NCBI GenBank assembly: GCA_903632075.3
Contig: CAHIKZ030005579.1
Coordinates: 602,001 to 666,000, forward strand
Source: Acanthosepion pharaonis
Taxonomy: Eukaryota; Mollusca; Cephalopoda; Sepiida; Sepiidae
Reading direction: 5' to 3'
DNA: 64,000 bases
Below are positions 32,527 to 43,992 of this stretch, piece by piece (position 1 is the stretch's first letter; each line of letters starts with the position of its first letter). The notes below the pieces were generated by a model. That model saw only the letters and a list, made by a program, of their open reading frames with translations, did no database searches and had not been told where the DNA came from. The translations under genes and the position numbers were made by a program.

Positions 32527-32742
32527 CATGGTGGTCCGAAAGTCTTGTCACCCCCTCTGTAATATAATTTTCTATTTTAGATGGCTGACACGAAAATGAT
32601 GGATGTTCATACAGACCTCCTCGATGTGTGACAGCGTCAATGAAAGTGGATAAACTGAATCCAGTACATGTGCTTTCTATTACTTGTTCTATTATGCTTA
32701 TTACTGTTTTTTATAGGGTGACAAGACTTTCGGATCAGCCTG
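32527..32742. mobile_element. Mariner-type MITE, about 216 bp
   Basis: TGGTCCGAAAGTCTTGTCAC at the left (from about 32530) is inverted at the right as GTGACAAGACTTTCGGATCA (ending about 32737). TA precedes the left end; the right TA is not intact. Confidence 0.75.
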
Positions 32743-33274
32743 CATTTCTCTGATTTGGAGACAAGCCTTTTAATTTAATTTCCATTGTACAAGAATAAAC
32801 ATTTTTTGTATATCTGAATTTTGAGCTCAGAATTTGCTGAAAACTGTCGAATGTTTCGTGTCACTTTTTTCACTTTGAAACCTTCACAGGTTTATGAACG
32901 TAAGAATTGGACATTATGAGGATATGTAGGATAGATAACGGTTGAACTTTTTTTTTAAGGAAGCGGGTTTGATTACAAGTCCTCGGACTTTTTTAACCCT
33001 CCGTTTATACGGTGAATTTTTTTTTTTTTTTTTTTAAATATCCTTCAAAATATTTTCCTGTTTCTTGCTTCCCAGTCAACTTTCAAAATTTAAATGTAAT
33101 CGTTATCTTCTGTCTTCTTAATTCTTTTATTGGCCTCTCTCTTTAATATTAGTTTGTTTTTGTTTTTTTATATTCTCTAACAATCAGTAAACCCTTGCGT
33201 CTTAGTGGCTTTATTTCCTTACTTGGGGCGAAAGGATTAAAAAAAAAAAGCGTTAAGCCAAATTTTCATTAAGT

Positions 33275-33390
33275 AGTTTTCTGAAGACATCAGTCGAGTA
33301 TCTATAATGAGTTTCTGGTTTTAGTCATCATATTTATATTGGAATTACAATCAGTTTAATTTGTTTAGGGTTGAGAAATTGTCCGTCGTA
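33275..33390. repeat. Interspersed repeat, copy 3 of 3
   Basis: TCTATAATGAGTTTCTGG and TTTAGTCATCATATTTATA match the two earlier copies. Confidence 0.65.
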
Positions 33391-33727
33391 TTCATGAAAG
33401 CGTTATTTATTTACATGTTTACTTACTTTTCAGACTTTGAGAGACAAAACTTTTAAATTAATTTGTATTATCTCTGAAATAGTACAAATTAATTTAGATC
33501 TATATCTGACTTTTAGTCGTTGACGCCAAACTGCGATAAGGTCCAATACAAGCCGATGTCATTCTATGGACACCCACACGTGATACTTTTGTTAAATGAT
33601 ATCTGACTGGGATATTAACCCACCGTTAGTGGTTGAAAACTCTACACAATGTTTTTTTTTTTTTTTTCATAATACGAAGGTTAATAAAAAAAAAAGAATA
33701 CAATTTGTTTTATTATACTGATTTTCA

Positions 33728-33852
33728 AAGCGTATCTTAGATATGGCTCAAGGCCGAAAGTATGAGGCACCCAGTGAGACTCGAACTCATTCTCCAGTTG
33801 CAACTGTTTTAGCGAGACAGGCTTGCTAACCATTACACGGACTTGAGGCGCC
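33728..33852 (-). repeat. tRNA-derived SINE with 18-bp target site duplication
   Basis: Minus strand head GGCGCCTCAAGTCC, A-box region TAATGGTTAGCAAGCC, B box GAGTTCGAGTCTC, and GGGTGCC that can pair with the GGCGCC start; tail TTCGGCCTTGAGCC. Flanks ACAATTTGTTTTATTATA (33710-33727) and ACAATTTGTTTCATTATA (33853-33870) are the duplicated target. Same family as 20579-20700. Confidence 0.88.
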
Positions 33853-33932
33853 ACAATTTGTTTCATTATATGACAAATAAGGAACGCATTCAAATATATA
33901 CTACATCAAGATCTCTATCTATAAAAGGCAGG

Positions 33933-33933
<1 letters not shown>

Positions 33934-34000
<67 letters not shown>

Positions 34001-34340
34001 CGAATGCACGGCCGCCATTTTCGACGGATTTGCACCAAAATTTACATGCACATGCTCCAAGTTAGCGCGAAGGCCAACACCGACTTTGCATTTCCCAACT
34101 CCCATCGATAATGGAAATAATTTTTCATGCTTCTACGGCAGTTTTCATGTAGTTTGCGGCCATTTTCTACTGGTCAGAGTAAGAGCCAATAGCTGGCTGC
34201 CATGAATAGGCAAAAAGATTCTATTGGCCAGCGTGAGAGCCAACAGCTGACTTACACGAATGTTAACTAGCATGCAAAAAAATCGATAGCTGCATTCGTC
34301 ACAAGTGGGAAAAATTTAAATCTGCATGGCTTTCTGCATT
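33934..34340 (+). repeat. (GT)n plus interspersed repeat, copy 1
   Basis: AAAAGGCAGGATGTGTGTG opens a 64-bp GT array, then AACGAATGCACGGCCGCC, CAAGTTAGCGCGAAGG and GCATTCGTCACAAGTGGG. The whole block, including the GGCAGGAT(GT)n junction, is present inverted at 46495-46880. Confidence 0.8.
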
Positions 34341-34735
34341 GGTAGACCAGGTTCTGGACGGCTACATTAGAAAGACGCACACCAAAATTTCAAGAGCAGC
34401 AGTAAAAAAAAAAACTATACGTTGTCTACAGCAGAGATCAAAGTAAATATGACACCAAGAATGTTAACACGGGTTGTTGGGAATCGTTTACTTCTCGCAG
34501 TACTATTAGCATGTATGTCTCTAGTCCGGATTCCTGCACCGGTAGACCAGGTTCTGGACGGCAGAAAGAAAGAAAGACGCACACTAAGATTTCAAGAGCA
34601 GCAGTGAAAAACTATACGGTGTCTACAACAGAGATCAAAGTAAATATGGCACGAAGAATGTCAACACAAGTTGTTGGGAATCGTTTACTTGCAGCACGAC
34701 TATGGGCATTCATGCCTCCAGCTTGACTTTTACAT
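34337..34735 (+). pseudogene. Tc1-like transposase N-terminal region, tandemly duplicated
   Basis: GGTAGACCAGGTTCTGGACG starts two copies about 200 bp apart (about 34343 and 34541). The better one reads GRPGSGRQKERKT, ISRAAVKNYTVSTTEIKVN and VGNRLLAARLWAFMP, matching the G-R-P-G linker and second helix-turn-helix of Tc1 transposases. No catalytic domain follows. Confidence 0.7.
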
Positions 34736-35300
34736 GCGCTACAACAACACCCTACACGCCTTCGATGTTGTCGCGAGAATGTCATCTAGATGGTGCCCTG
34801 TAGACATAAACGTTGGGGCCATAAATGACAACTCTCGCTTTTCGTGCTTGTCAAGGAAACTTTGGACAGCGCCATGTACCTCCAGAATATTGTTCAGTTT
34901 GATCTGCTGCCATTTCTGTAACAGAAAGTTTTCATGTTGTTCGCCTGCCTGCACGTTGCCAATACGACTCGAGAATCCCTGCTGACGTTCGATCTACAGA
35001 CCTTTCCTTCGTTGGAATTTTATAGGTCATGATGGGGCTACGTCTGGCTCTTTCAGTTACCCAACCTACAACTTTTGCATTGTTTTTCCAATCTGTGGAA
35101 GAATGTAACGCGCGATGGTCTTCGTCATCATTACGATCATATGCATGTGTGAAACAGGTCAGTGTTAACATCAAAACGAGGACACACATTATATGGAGTC
35201 TGAGTGCTGATAAGACACTCCTTATTTTGAAACCTGTACACACATTAATATTTTATATGGGATCATTTACCGTAATTCAGTTGTGTTACTTACACGTTGA
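34736..35300. other. Unassigned, higher-GC stretch
   Basis: Both strands have overlapping open frames of 60-100 codons (minus 34932-35243 and 34739-34954; plus 35029-35304). I do not recognise any of them and see no splice signals that favour one strand. It may be further transposon-derived sequence. Confidence 0.35.
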
Positions 35301-35329
35301 ATAATTTTAAACATATATTCAACGTACGG

Positions 35330-35384
<55 letters not shown>

Positions 35385-35442
35385 GAAGAGACAGATATTA
35401 AGAGACAGATATAGAGGTAAAGAGACTGATATATATTAAGAC

Positions 35443-35488
<46 letters not shown>
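35330..35488. repeat. GATA microsatellite
   Basis: Two GATA blocks separated by ATGAAGAGACAGATATTAAG-like text. The same design recurs at 60450-60870. Confidence 0.94.
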
Positions 35489-35603
35489 TACGGCCATATC
35501 ACGTGGAAACACCGGTATTCTTACGATCACCGAAGTTAAGCAACGTTGAGCGTGGTCAGTACCAAGATGGTGATCGCTTGGGAATACCAAGTGCTGTAGG
35601 CTT
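35489..35603 (+). repeat. 5S rRNA-like sequence forming the head of a SINE
   Basis: TACGGCCATATCACGTGG, ACCGGTATTC, GATCACCGAAGTTAAGCAAC, CGTGGTCAGTACC and GGGAATACCAAGTGCTGTAG follow a metazoan 5S rRNA from about base 4 to its 3' end. The internal promoter region with GAAGTTAAGCAACG is well kept; the box C region (AAGATGGTGATCGCTTGGG) is changed. It is followed directly by a tRNA-like SINE, so I call it a SINE module, not a 5S gene. Confidence 0.85.
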
Positions 35604-35765
35604 GGATATGCGGATGGTTCAATGGATAATTGTTAATCGGAGAGCCGGGTTCTAATTCTTGTTGGGCTCGATATATTCACTTACGCATAAATACCCTTTG
35701 AGAAAGCTATGAATTCCCTTCTCCTTCCTCCAGTTCTAGGTTAATTAGTAAGACTTGTATAACTA
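35604..35765 (+). repeat. tRNA-like SINE body downstream of the 5S module
   Basis: GGTTCAATGGATAATTG, AATCGGAGAGCCGGGTTC (B box GGTTCTAATTC) and TTCACTTACG, then a CTCCTTCCTCCAG phrase. These match, in order, the minus-strand SINEs at 42390-42715 and 58480-59180, showing that the 5S module is joined to a member of that tRNA-SINE family. Confidence 0.75.
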
Positions 35766-35829
35766 AACCCTTATTATCTACAACAACCAAACCAAAAAAT
35801 ATTTCTTACGATATAAAAATAATTCCTGG

Positions 35830-36115
35830 CTTTAAATAACCTGCAAAGGGTTGATTAACCTAGAAAATGAATCAATCAATAAAATACTGATATGCTACAC
35901 AGGCATGACTTAGATTTATTTACATTCTCTGGAATATAAACATTGGCCAAAAAGTGAGGGATCAATTTATGTAGTGATTTTAATATACAATTGATCTCCC
36001 ACTTTATATCCACATTATAATTTCTTTGTTGATAAGCCGCAGAAAACGAATCAATCAATGAAATATTGATTAGCTACACAGGCATGTCTTTTAGATTTAT
36101 TTACATTCTCTGGAA
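35830..36115. repeat. Interspersed repeat split by a foldback element (left part)
   Basis: Two partial units share GCTACACAGGCATG and ATTTATTTACATTCTCTGG. The right part, with GTGAGGGAACAATTTATATAG and CCCCCACTTTATATC, resumes at about 36505, after the foldback element. Confidence 0.65.
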
Positions 36116-36504
36116 TAATGTATAAGCATAAAAATATCTTAAAATAATTGTCGGATTTCATAATGTGTGACGTCATTTGTTTACATTTGGATACGCACGA
36201 GCACATATGAATGTATGTGAGAGAATCATGGAAAATTGTAGTTTAAAAACAGTAAATTCGACCTTGCTAACCGAACGTTCCTCTGTGGCGAAATCGGTTA
36301 TAGCACGTCAGGCTATAATACGGTTTCGTATAGGATACAGGTTCGATTCCAGTCGGAGGACGCATATTTTCTCTGAAAATTTCTCAGACATTCAGGCCGG
36401 TAAATGTTGTTAATACTGTTTATTATAAACAGAGCATTTGCTTAAATATTTGTATCTATAAAAAAAAAAAAAAAGAATGAATAAACATAAAAATGTCTTA
36501 CATT
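36116..36504 (+). mobile_element. Foldback element with tRNA-like core, copy a
   Basis: The core (about 36275-36363) reads CCTCTGTGGCGAAATCGG, CACGTCAGGCTATA, GTATAGGATACAGGTTCG and ATTCCAGTCGGAGGA: an A-box-like part, a GGTTCGATTCC B box with a self-pairing T arm, and closing CCTC/GAGG ends. The right arm (CATTCAGGCCGGTAAATG to AAACATAAAAATGTCTTA) is inverted at the left of other copies. Confidence 0.75.
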
Positions 36505-36660
36505 AATTCTCTGAAATATAAATGTATAGAAACTACGTTGCCACAAAGTGAGGGAACAATTTATATAGTGATTATAATATACAACTGATCCCCCACTTTA
36601 TATCTACATTATAATTTCTTGTTTGTTTATCTAATTCGGATTAGGCATAAATCCACATGT
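36505..36660. repeat. Interspersed repeat, right part
   Basis: Continuation of 35830-36115 beyond the inserted element. Confidence 0.6.
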
Positions 36661-36779
36661 TCTTCCCTGCAAGACTCGTATCGCTAAAACTTGTCTCAAA
36701 AAAAAAAACATCCTTACAATCTAAAAATATTTTCTGGCTTTAAATAACCGTAGAAAACGAATCATTCAAGCAATCTTCA

Positions 36780-37515
36780 AACTAGTCCCGTTGGTTATTT
36801 ATGACCTGGCTTCCAAGAAGTGCCATGCATTAAGGCTAGCGATAAAATAAGCCACCCTGAAAATTGCTAATAAGTAACAATTAGCACCCCCCTACGCGTT
36901 TCTAATGTTCGTTAATTAATAAATCTGGAAAGTGCCGATAACCATGGAAATCGCTGATAAAACCCCACAATTAAACCCACTTTAGCACCGATTCCTTATC
37001 CTTGAAAATTAGCGGGGATTTGCGATTAGTTAAATTAGATGTAATCTAGATTTCTTTTTCTTCTGGATAAGGACGTTAAATGCAGAGGATGTTCAGTTGG
37101 TGTAACGCTGTAAGTGAAGTTGGTGAGCTTAGGGTCAGTCAGCTACGTTCACTTTTAGGAGAAAAAAGCATTAATCCGTTTATTTTCTCTCCGGTCATCT
37201 ATGGGTTAAATATCAAGGTAGAGTGGGCTCTTTAGCCTTGGATAGCAACCAGCCTAAGAGGAGAAAAACAGAATTCGAGACCGACAACAGGAAACCACTT
37301 CAGTAAATTTTGGGGATTATTCTAAAATTTATTCGAAATAAATCAAGTTTACCAGGCAGTTCAAATAGTTCTTTGCATCACCCCTTATCAAATACTTTGG
37401 TGTAACCTATAAAACAGGTATATGTCTTTCTATAGTTCGTTGGTTGTTTTTGTTTGGCGGCATATCAACATTATTATTTAATGCCGAAATCTAAGTATTC
37501 TGTACACAATTTTAT
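36780..37515. other. No recognisable feature
   Basis: No frame, repeat or splice-flanked exon that I can support. Confidence 0.5.
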
Positions 37516-37529
37516 GGCTTCAACTCAAT

Positions 37530-37640
37530 CAATAAGTTACGTGCCATGCGTGATACACGCTTTGGCGATCATGTATCTTTTGACTAACGATGCAGATTTT
37601 TTCCCGCAGTAGGTTGACATCTTTCCCGAATGCCAGACCC
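37530..37640 (-). repeat. SINE tail fragment
   Basis: AAGTTACGTGCCATGCGTG, GCGATCATGTATCTTTTG and CGCAGTAGGTTGACAT match the SINE at 42415-42520. Confidence 0.75.
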
Positions 37641-37685
37641 GAACAAATGCCTATCCAAACAAATCCTCTTCTCTTCTTGATCCAA

Positions 37686-39220
37686 GGATCGGCTCAAAAA
37701 CACCTTGGCGAGGACAGAAATCAATTTGGTCAATTGGGAGACGGAAGTCGCAGAAAAAAACAATTGGAGAAAAGCAGTCCACGAAAAAACAGTATCCTTG
37801 GAAAACAGCAGAAGACAAATAGAAGAGACGAAGAGAGCTCAAAGAAAAGTCAGAGCTCTCCATTCCCTGAACTCTTTTATCCTGCTATGCAGTGGCTGTA
37901 GACGTCTCTTCAGATCCAAAAATAGGACTCATTTCATATAGAAGGAAATGTTGATTAGCACTCAAAATATTCGGCAACGAGTTCCGCCAACGACGACGGA
38001 CAAGAAATGTCGCTAGCACCACCAATTCCATGTTCATACCAAAGTTACGCATAATAAAGTTAAATTTTTTGGAATTTACATATATCTGACAGTGACAAGT
38101 AAACAGAAATGATTAATTCGTTACCCGAATGACAGACTACGCTTGTCCCCAAAAATCCTCTTCTTAGAGCAGTCATCTGGAAAGAGACCACGTGGAAGGA
38201 TCAACTCAAAAACACCATTCTACTTTACATATCTATGCCATTTGATCACTCTAATATTTACGTAATTTGATAACAATTCGCAGGTTAGGTTTTCAAGCTC
38301 AAAGACACTTGCTGAGGACGGAAATCAATCCGGTCAATTGGGAGACGGAAGCTGCAGAAAGATCCAATTGGAGAAGATCAGTCCAGGAAAAAACAATATC
38401 CTTGGAAAACACCAAAAGACAAAAAGAAGAGACGAAGAGATCCCAAAGAAAAGCCAGAGCTTTCCATTCCCTGGTTTCTCCCCCCCCCCCTACACACACC
38501 TACCATGCAGTGGCTGTAGACCTCTCTTCAGATCCAACCTAGGAATTATTTCATACAGAAGGAAATGTCGATGAGCACCCCATATACGAGATCCGCCAAT
38601 GACGAAGGACAAGCACCACCAATTCCATGTTCATACCAAAGTTAGTTTCAATTCACATATATCTGACAGTGACAAGTAAATAAAAATGATTAATAAATTC
38701 GTCACCCGAATGCCAGACATGCGCTTGCCCCCAAAAATCCTCTTCTTAGAAAGCTGTCATCTGGCAAGAGACCACGTGGAAGGATTAGTTCAAAAGCACC
38801 TTTCTACTTTACATATCTAAAAAAAATGAATATGTATTAACAACAAAAGTTACAAGTAACAAAGACAATGATGTGTGTGTGACTAAAGAATGTGGAAAGT
38901 TTGTGGTCCAAAGTATGTGTAGTGAGTGAATGTGCCTACGTACATGTGTGTGTATATGCCTTTTTTCATGCGTGTTCCGTTGTTTGGAAAAAAGCGAGAG
39001 ATTTACATCGTTCTCGTATAAACGGAAAAGTAAGAAAGAGAGAGATAAAATTATATCGTGGGGTAGTTATAGTGTTGGAGAGCGTTCCCTAGGGACAGTT
39101 TCGAAAATTAGGAGGAAATAACCCGTCAGTCTTTTCAGATCCGACATAGGACTCATTTCATACAGAAGGAAATGTCGATGATCACCCCAGTACTCGTCAA
39201 CGAGTTCCGCCAACGATGAT
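37686..39220 (+). pseudogene. LINE C-terminal module in about 600-bp tandem duplication (2.6 copies)
   Basis: The modules at 37705-37940 and 38290-38574 encode RTEINPVNWETEAAE, RRSVQEKTISLENTKRQKEE, KRSQRKARAFHSL and, in another frame, CSGCRPLFRSNLGIISYRRK. This is the C-terminal tail of a LINE ORF2, ending in a C-x-x-C...R-R-K-C zinc-finger-like motif. GGTCAATTGGGAGACGGAAG is 603 bp apart between copies. A third partial copy is at 39125-39220. Confidence 0.8.
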
Positions 39221-39878
39221 TCCTTTCTTTTTGTCCAATTTCCTATTTATTTTTAAATATGTCTGTTTCTATAGCCTTTATTAAATTATAATACCGTTAA
39301 AACATGAACGCTGATCCGACGAATAATGATGTGTAGTTATTACCATAGGAGAGGGTTGTTTCCCGAAATTTGATGAGCACAGCTGACCGCCTGCGTCATG
39401 CTACGCCCTCTTTTATGCGTACAAACGCCTGGATAATCGTCTTGCGACATTCCCACTGGACAAGTTCATTGGTTAAGCCGGAATGACAGATTATTATCTA
39501 CTTCAATTCCTAATTTATTTGAGCGTTATCGAATCCCGATATCAGTTGGGCTATAAGTGCTGAATGCACAAAAGTCTACGGCACAAATTATGGAAGTCTC
39601 TACCCACAGAAGCGTAAACAATTTCCGCTTCAATTTATTTAGATTCTATTAGAGTGTATCAAAAGTAATTTCGATTTTACGGACCTTTATTTCAAAGTTG
39701 CCTTCCTCTACACATCCAAAGACGAACTTTGACTACACGATATTATTCTTATTTTATTTATCATTTACTTTGATTTCTGTTGTATACACATATCCTTCCG
39801 GTCCCCAACCAGAGACCTAAGATGAGAAATGGCACCATGACATTATCCACTGAACATTTTTGTAAATATATATAATTT

Positions 39879-39879
<1 letters not shown>

Positions 39880-39928
<49 letters not shown>
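39880..39928. repeat. (TA)n microsatellite
   Basis: Perfect dinucleotide run. Confidence 0.95.
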
Positions 39929-39930
<2 letters not shown>

Positions 39931-39944
39931 GAAATGGAAAAAGT

Positions 39945-40375
39945 TCGACAATTATTTTTAAGACATTTTTATGTTTATACATTCTTTTTATAGATACAAA
40001 TATTTAAGTAAACGCTCGTTTTTATAATAAACAGTATTAACAACATTTACCGGCCTGAATGTCCGAGAAATTTTCATAGAAAATATTCGTCCTCAGACAG
40101 GAATCGAACCTGTATCCTATACGGAACTGTCACATGAGAGATTCATGGAAGATTGAAGTTTAAAAGCAGTAACATCGACCACCCGAGTCGAACGCTCCTC
40201 TGTGGCCCAGTCGGTTACGGTATGCCAGGCTATATGACGGTTCCGTATAGGATACAGGTTCGATTCCTGTCGGAGGAAGAATATATTCTACGAAAATTTC
40301 TCGCACGTTCAGGCCGGTAATTGTTATTATAACTGCTTATTATAAAACAAAGCATTTATTTAAATATTTGTATAA
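39945..40375. mobile_element. Foldback element with tRNA-like core, copy b (head-to-head)
   Basis: A minus-oriented arm and partial core (39945-40125, with ATCGAACCTGTATCCTATAC) is joined head-to-head to a plus-oriented core (about 40195-40278, ACAGGTTCGATTCCTGTCG) and arm. This makes a near-complete palindrome of two tRNA-like cores. Confidence 0.75.
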
Positions 40376-40389
40376 ACATATATATATAT

Positions 40390-40949
40390 ATTAAGACATT
40401 TTTATGTTTATACGTTCTTTTTATAGATACAAATATTTAAGTAAATGCTGTGTTTTATAATAAACAGTATTAAACAACATTTACCAGCCTGAATGTCTGA
40501 GAAATTTTTCATAGAAAATATTCGTCCTCCTACAGGATTCGAACCTGTATCCTATACGGAACCGTCATTTAGCTTGATGTGCCTTTAACAGATTTGGCCA
40601 CAGAGGAGCATTCGGTTAGCAAGGTCGATTTTACTGTTTTTAAACTTCTATCTTCCATGATTCTCTCACATACATTCATATCTACTCATGGCGTATCCAA
40701 ATGTAAACAAATGACGTCACACATTATGAAATGGACAAAGTCCGACAATTATTTTAAGACATTTATGTTTGTACATTCTTTTTATAGATACAAATATTTT
40801 TCTGTCAAAATTTCTCGGACATTCAGGCCGGTAAATGTTGTTTAATACTGTTTATTATAAACAGAGTATTTACTTAAATATTTGTATCTATAAAATAATG
40901 TATAAACATAAAAATGTCTTAAAAATAATTGTCGGACTTTGTCCACATC

Positions 40950-40950
<1 letters not shown>
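40390..40950 (-). mobile_element. Foldback element with tRNA-like core, copy c
   Basis: Minus-strand core at about 40525-40615, with the full arm at 40395-40520. After AACAAATGACGTCACACATT and ATGAAATGGACAAAGTCCG a second inverted arm follows (40745-40945). Confidence 0.75.
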
Positions 40951-40951
<1 letters not shown>

Positions 40952-40991
<40 letters not shown>

Positions 40992-41121
40992 GAAATAATT
41001 AAGAAAGAGACAACTTTAAGGTTCCATGACTATAATTTATTTCCACAGAAGATATATTTTTCCTGGTTCATCAGGTCACATCTCTAGTTACAAAGAAATT
41101 AGTTTTCTTTTCCTTTTTTTA

Positions 41122-41172
<51 letters not shown>
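40952..41172. repeat. TA arrays around a short unique segment
   Basis: TA runs at about 40953-40990 and 41128-41170. The segment between contains CCTGGTTCATCAGGTC. Confidence 0.85.
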
Positions 41173-41175
<3 letters not shown>

Positions 41176-41357
41176 CATAAGCATGTTATAAAAAATCACT
41201 ACAAAAATACCCATTTTGTTTCAACACTTCTGGTGTCTTGTCAAGTGATGGTGTTGATTGCAAACTTAAGAGTTTTAAAAAGTTCAAAACCAACCCCTCC
41301 CCTTCAATGGAGGAAACATTGTTACGTAAGGTATGATGGCCAATCAAAATACAAATA

Positions 41358-41665
41358 CAGAGGAACATCGGTTCACGAATTTGATTCGTTCCCGAAGGCC
41401 GTTCATAAACCGAAATGTTCGTAAACTGAAACTATTTTACCAGTAGGAATCAATGTACAGATAAAAAATGACCGTACAATCAAATTGGAAAAGGAAAACA
41501 CGCGACAACACACGAATGTATGCAACACAGCGGTCGAATCAGAAATCGGCTATGTTGTTCGAGAACTGAAATTTTGTTCGATAACCGAGGCATTTTCATC
41601 TCGAAATTTCTGTTCGAAAACCGATTTTTCGACCGGTTAGACGTTCGAGAACTGAGGTTGCTCTG
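41358..41665. mobile_element. MITE of 308 bp with TA duplication
   Basis: CAGAGGAACATCGGTTCACGA (left; first 20 bases shown in part) is inverted at the right as TTCGAGAACTGAGG and TTGCTCTG, with about 18 of 22 matching. TA flanks both ends. Many internal CGAGAACTGA/TTCGGTT-like subrepeats. The termini suggest the Tc1/mariner/pogo group. Confidence 0.75.
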
Positions 41666-41771
41666 TATATGATAATTCAAATAACTTAACAACAGACCCT
41701 AGAGACAATTTATTAATGCTTTAATATTAATATTAGATTAGAAATCAGTCTAACTAATTAAGTTTTAATTA

Positions 41772-41777
<6 letters not shown>

Positions 41778-41820
<43 letters not shown>
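41778..41820. repeat. (AT)n microsatellite
   Basis: Dinucleotide run, followed by four CTGGT pentamers. Confidence 0.92.
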
Positions 41821-42044
41821 TGTTGCAATATCTGGTCTGGTCTGGTCTGGTGCTCCTGCTGTGATAATGACTGAAACTGTCGATCGAATTTACTTGTACA
41901 AAACCTAAACTAAATATTTTATAATAAAAACGATTACGATTTATTTGTTTATTGGTAGATAACTTTTCACACGATCACTTATTTCATCTAATGGCTATGA
42001 AATAACAATAATATTATTAACATCATTATCGTACATTAGTGTGT

Positions 42045-42345
42045 ATTTTCTTTTTCAACACCTTCACTCCAAAGCTTACTTCATGTACATATCTAAAGAC
42101 TATAATGCCACCATATTATTATTATTATTATTATTATTATAGTAGGGTGTATCAAAAGTATTTTCGTTTTTTACAGACCTTTACTCCAAAGCTTATTTCT
42201 TCTAACAACTATGATGCAATATCTAACACATCTAATGATACAACAATTTTGTTAATATCATTATCGTACATAAGTGCGTATCAAAAGTATTTTCGTTTTT
42301 TACACACTTTTACAAGAAAGGTACATTCATGTACATATCTAAAGC
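42045..42345. repeat. Tandem repeat of about 115-130 bp, 2.5 copies
   Basis: GTATCAAAAGTATTTTCG, CTTTACTCCAAAGCTTA and ATGTACATATCTAAAG recur. A related sequence is at 39650-39730. Confidence 0.7.
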
Positions 42346-42389
42346 TATATTATTAATCTATTTATATATGCCGTCCAGCTAACTGGGCA

Positions 42390-42720
42390 CAAATCCCCAT
42401 GAACACAGTATCAGTCAGTTACGTGCCATGTGTGATACACGCTTAGGCGATCATGTATCTTTCGATACATGACTGACGAGGCAGATTTTTTTCCTGCAGT
42501 AGGTTGCCATTTCTTTCTGTGGTACACCAGTTGCCATCCAAAGCTATAGAACCCATTCTGTCCTAATATTTTCTCATATCTGGTGGAAGAAGAGGATTCA
42601 TGCAATTAGAGTATTAGCACGTAAGTGAATGTTATGGATTCGACTGAAATTCGAACTCGGCTCTCCGATTCCTCACTCTGAGCAGATATCCATTACTCCA
42701 CCATACCTCCACACAATATA
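42390..42720 (-). repeat. tRNA-derived SINE, long form
   Basis: Minus strand: GGTGGAGTAATGGATATC (A box), AGCCGAGTTCGAATTTC (B box), then a 230-bp body with GGATGGCAACTGGTGTAC, and the tail ATACATGATCGCCTAAGCG. Other copies: 58480-58675, 58860-59180 and fragments at 20117 and 37530. Confidence 0.82.
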
Positions 42721-42872
42721 GCAATACAATACCACCAAACTACAATACGTTTGTAACATAACGAAGAGTTTCAACTCATTGTGATAGTAAAAAAACACTA
42801 CGGGCCAATGTACCATGCCCGGCACCCGGAACCAAGACCACGCCCAACCAATCGGTGTCATGAATAAATGGC

Positions 42873-42910
<38 letters not shown>

Positions 42911-42912
42911 TC
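42873..42912. repeat. (ATT)n microsatellite
   Basis: Thirteen or so trinucleotides. The flank TCCTTCCGGGTCCCAACC with AGAGACCTAAGGTC matches 39795-39835. Confidence 0.9.
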
Positions 42913-42949
42913 TTTTGATTTCTGGTGTATACTCATTTCCTTCCGGGTC

Positions 42950-43920
42950 CCAACCAGAGACCTAAGGTCAGAAATGGCTTAATGACATTTTCCACTGATC
43001 ATTTTTGTAAAACAAACAAAAAAAAAAAACATAAACTAAGATCACACACATTTTATAAAGATAAAGCTCTTCGTAATGCATGAGCTGTACTTGTGAGTAC
43101 AATATTTTGTATTTCTTTAAGGCATGCGCTACAAAGAATCGCTTCAATGAGTTTAATCGGAACCTTTTCCAATCAATCCGATGACTCCAACTAAAACTGG
43201 AATTCCTGATGTCCTCATGCGCCACATTTTTTTTTTTTTAGATTTGCACTTCATGATCGTTGTATTTTGATGGTTTTTTTAAGACCTTCAAAGATACGTT
43301 AAAATCGACAGGAACTGCCATGTCAGTAACAAAGTATATTCTGTTCTTGTAGTCTTTGGTTACATCGTCTGGTCGATTAGCTTTGATTGTTCTGTCTGTG
43401 TGTATTGTAAAGGCTCATAAAATTGTTACAAGTCCTATTTTTCGAACCGGAACTGGGTGATGTTTATACCAATTCCTTGCAGTTTCCTTCCCGTAAAAGA
43501 TTTTCCAGTGCAGATATTGGCCCACTCTATCATGCCGAGTTTTATATTCAGTGGGTGCTAACACCGTGTAACCTGATTATTACTGCTACTAATAATAATA
43601 ATACTATTCAACTATAGACATGATGGAAGATACAAATACTAAGATTTTGAACGTACTTAGACATGATTTTGGACTTGTCTTCAAAAGCTACTGAATCTAA
43701 TTGCAGCAATCGGGAAATGGAAGGAAATGAAACAATCATTGACCGAATTGACCAAAACTAATTTGAAATATATTAAGAGCAACGACTTGCTCTTTAAAAT
43801 AAAACCGAAAAGTCTTTCATTATGAGTGTTTTTCTTTTTTCTAGCGCAAGTTACAGAAAGACCCGAAACAAAAACTGGCCAAATTTTAGATGAGCTGAGA
43901 TCAACGAAAACTAATGTCTC
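42950..43920. other. No gene supported
   Basis: Frames such as minus 42968-43225 are not recognised and lack splice context. GC content rises near 43100-43560, but there is no family match that I can make. Confidence 0.4.
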
Positions 43921-43927
43921 TAAAACA

Positions 43928-43989
<62 letters not shown>

Positions 43990-43992
<3 letters not shown>

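Noticed and set aside
35489..35603. Functional 5S rRNA gene
   Set aside because: Lacks the first bases, box C is altered and it is fused to a SINE body without a terminator.
40195..40278. Functional tRNA gene
   Set aside because: The T arm and B box are good, but the anticodon loop is too long, the acceptor stem is incomplete and the sequence is repeated inside a foldback family.
41045..41095. Hammerhead in CCTGATGAACCAGG on the minus strand
   Set aside because: No stem II followed by GAAA and no stem III; only the CTGATGA word matches.
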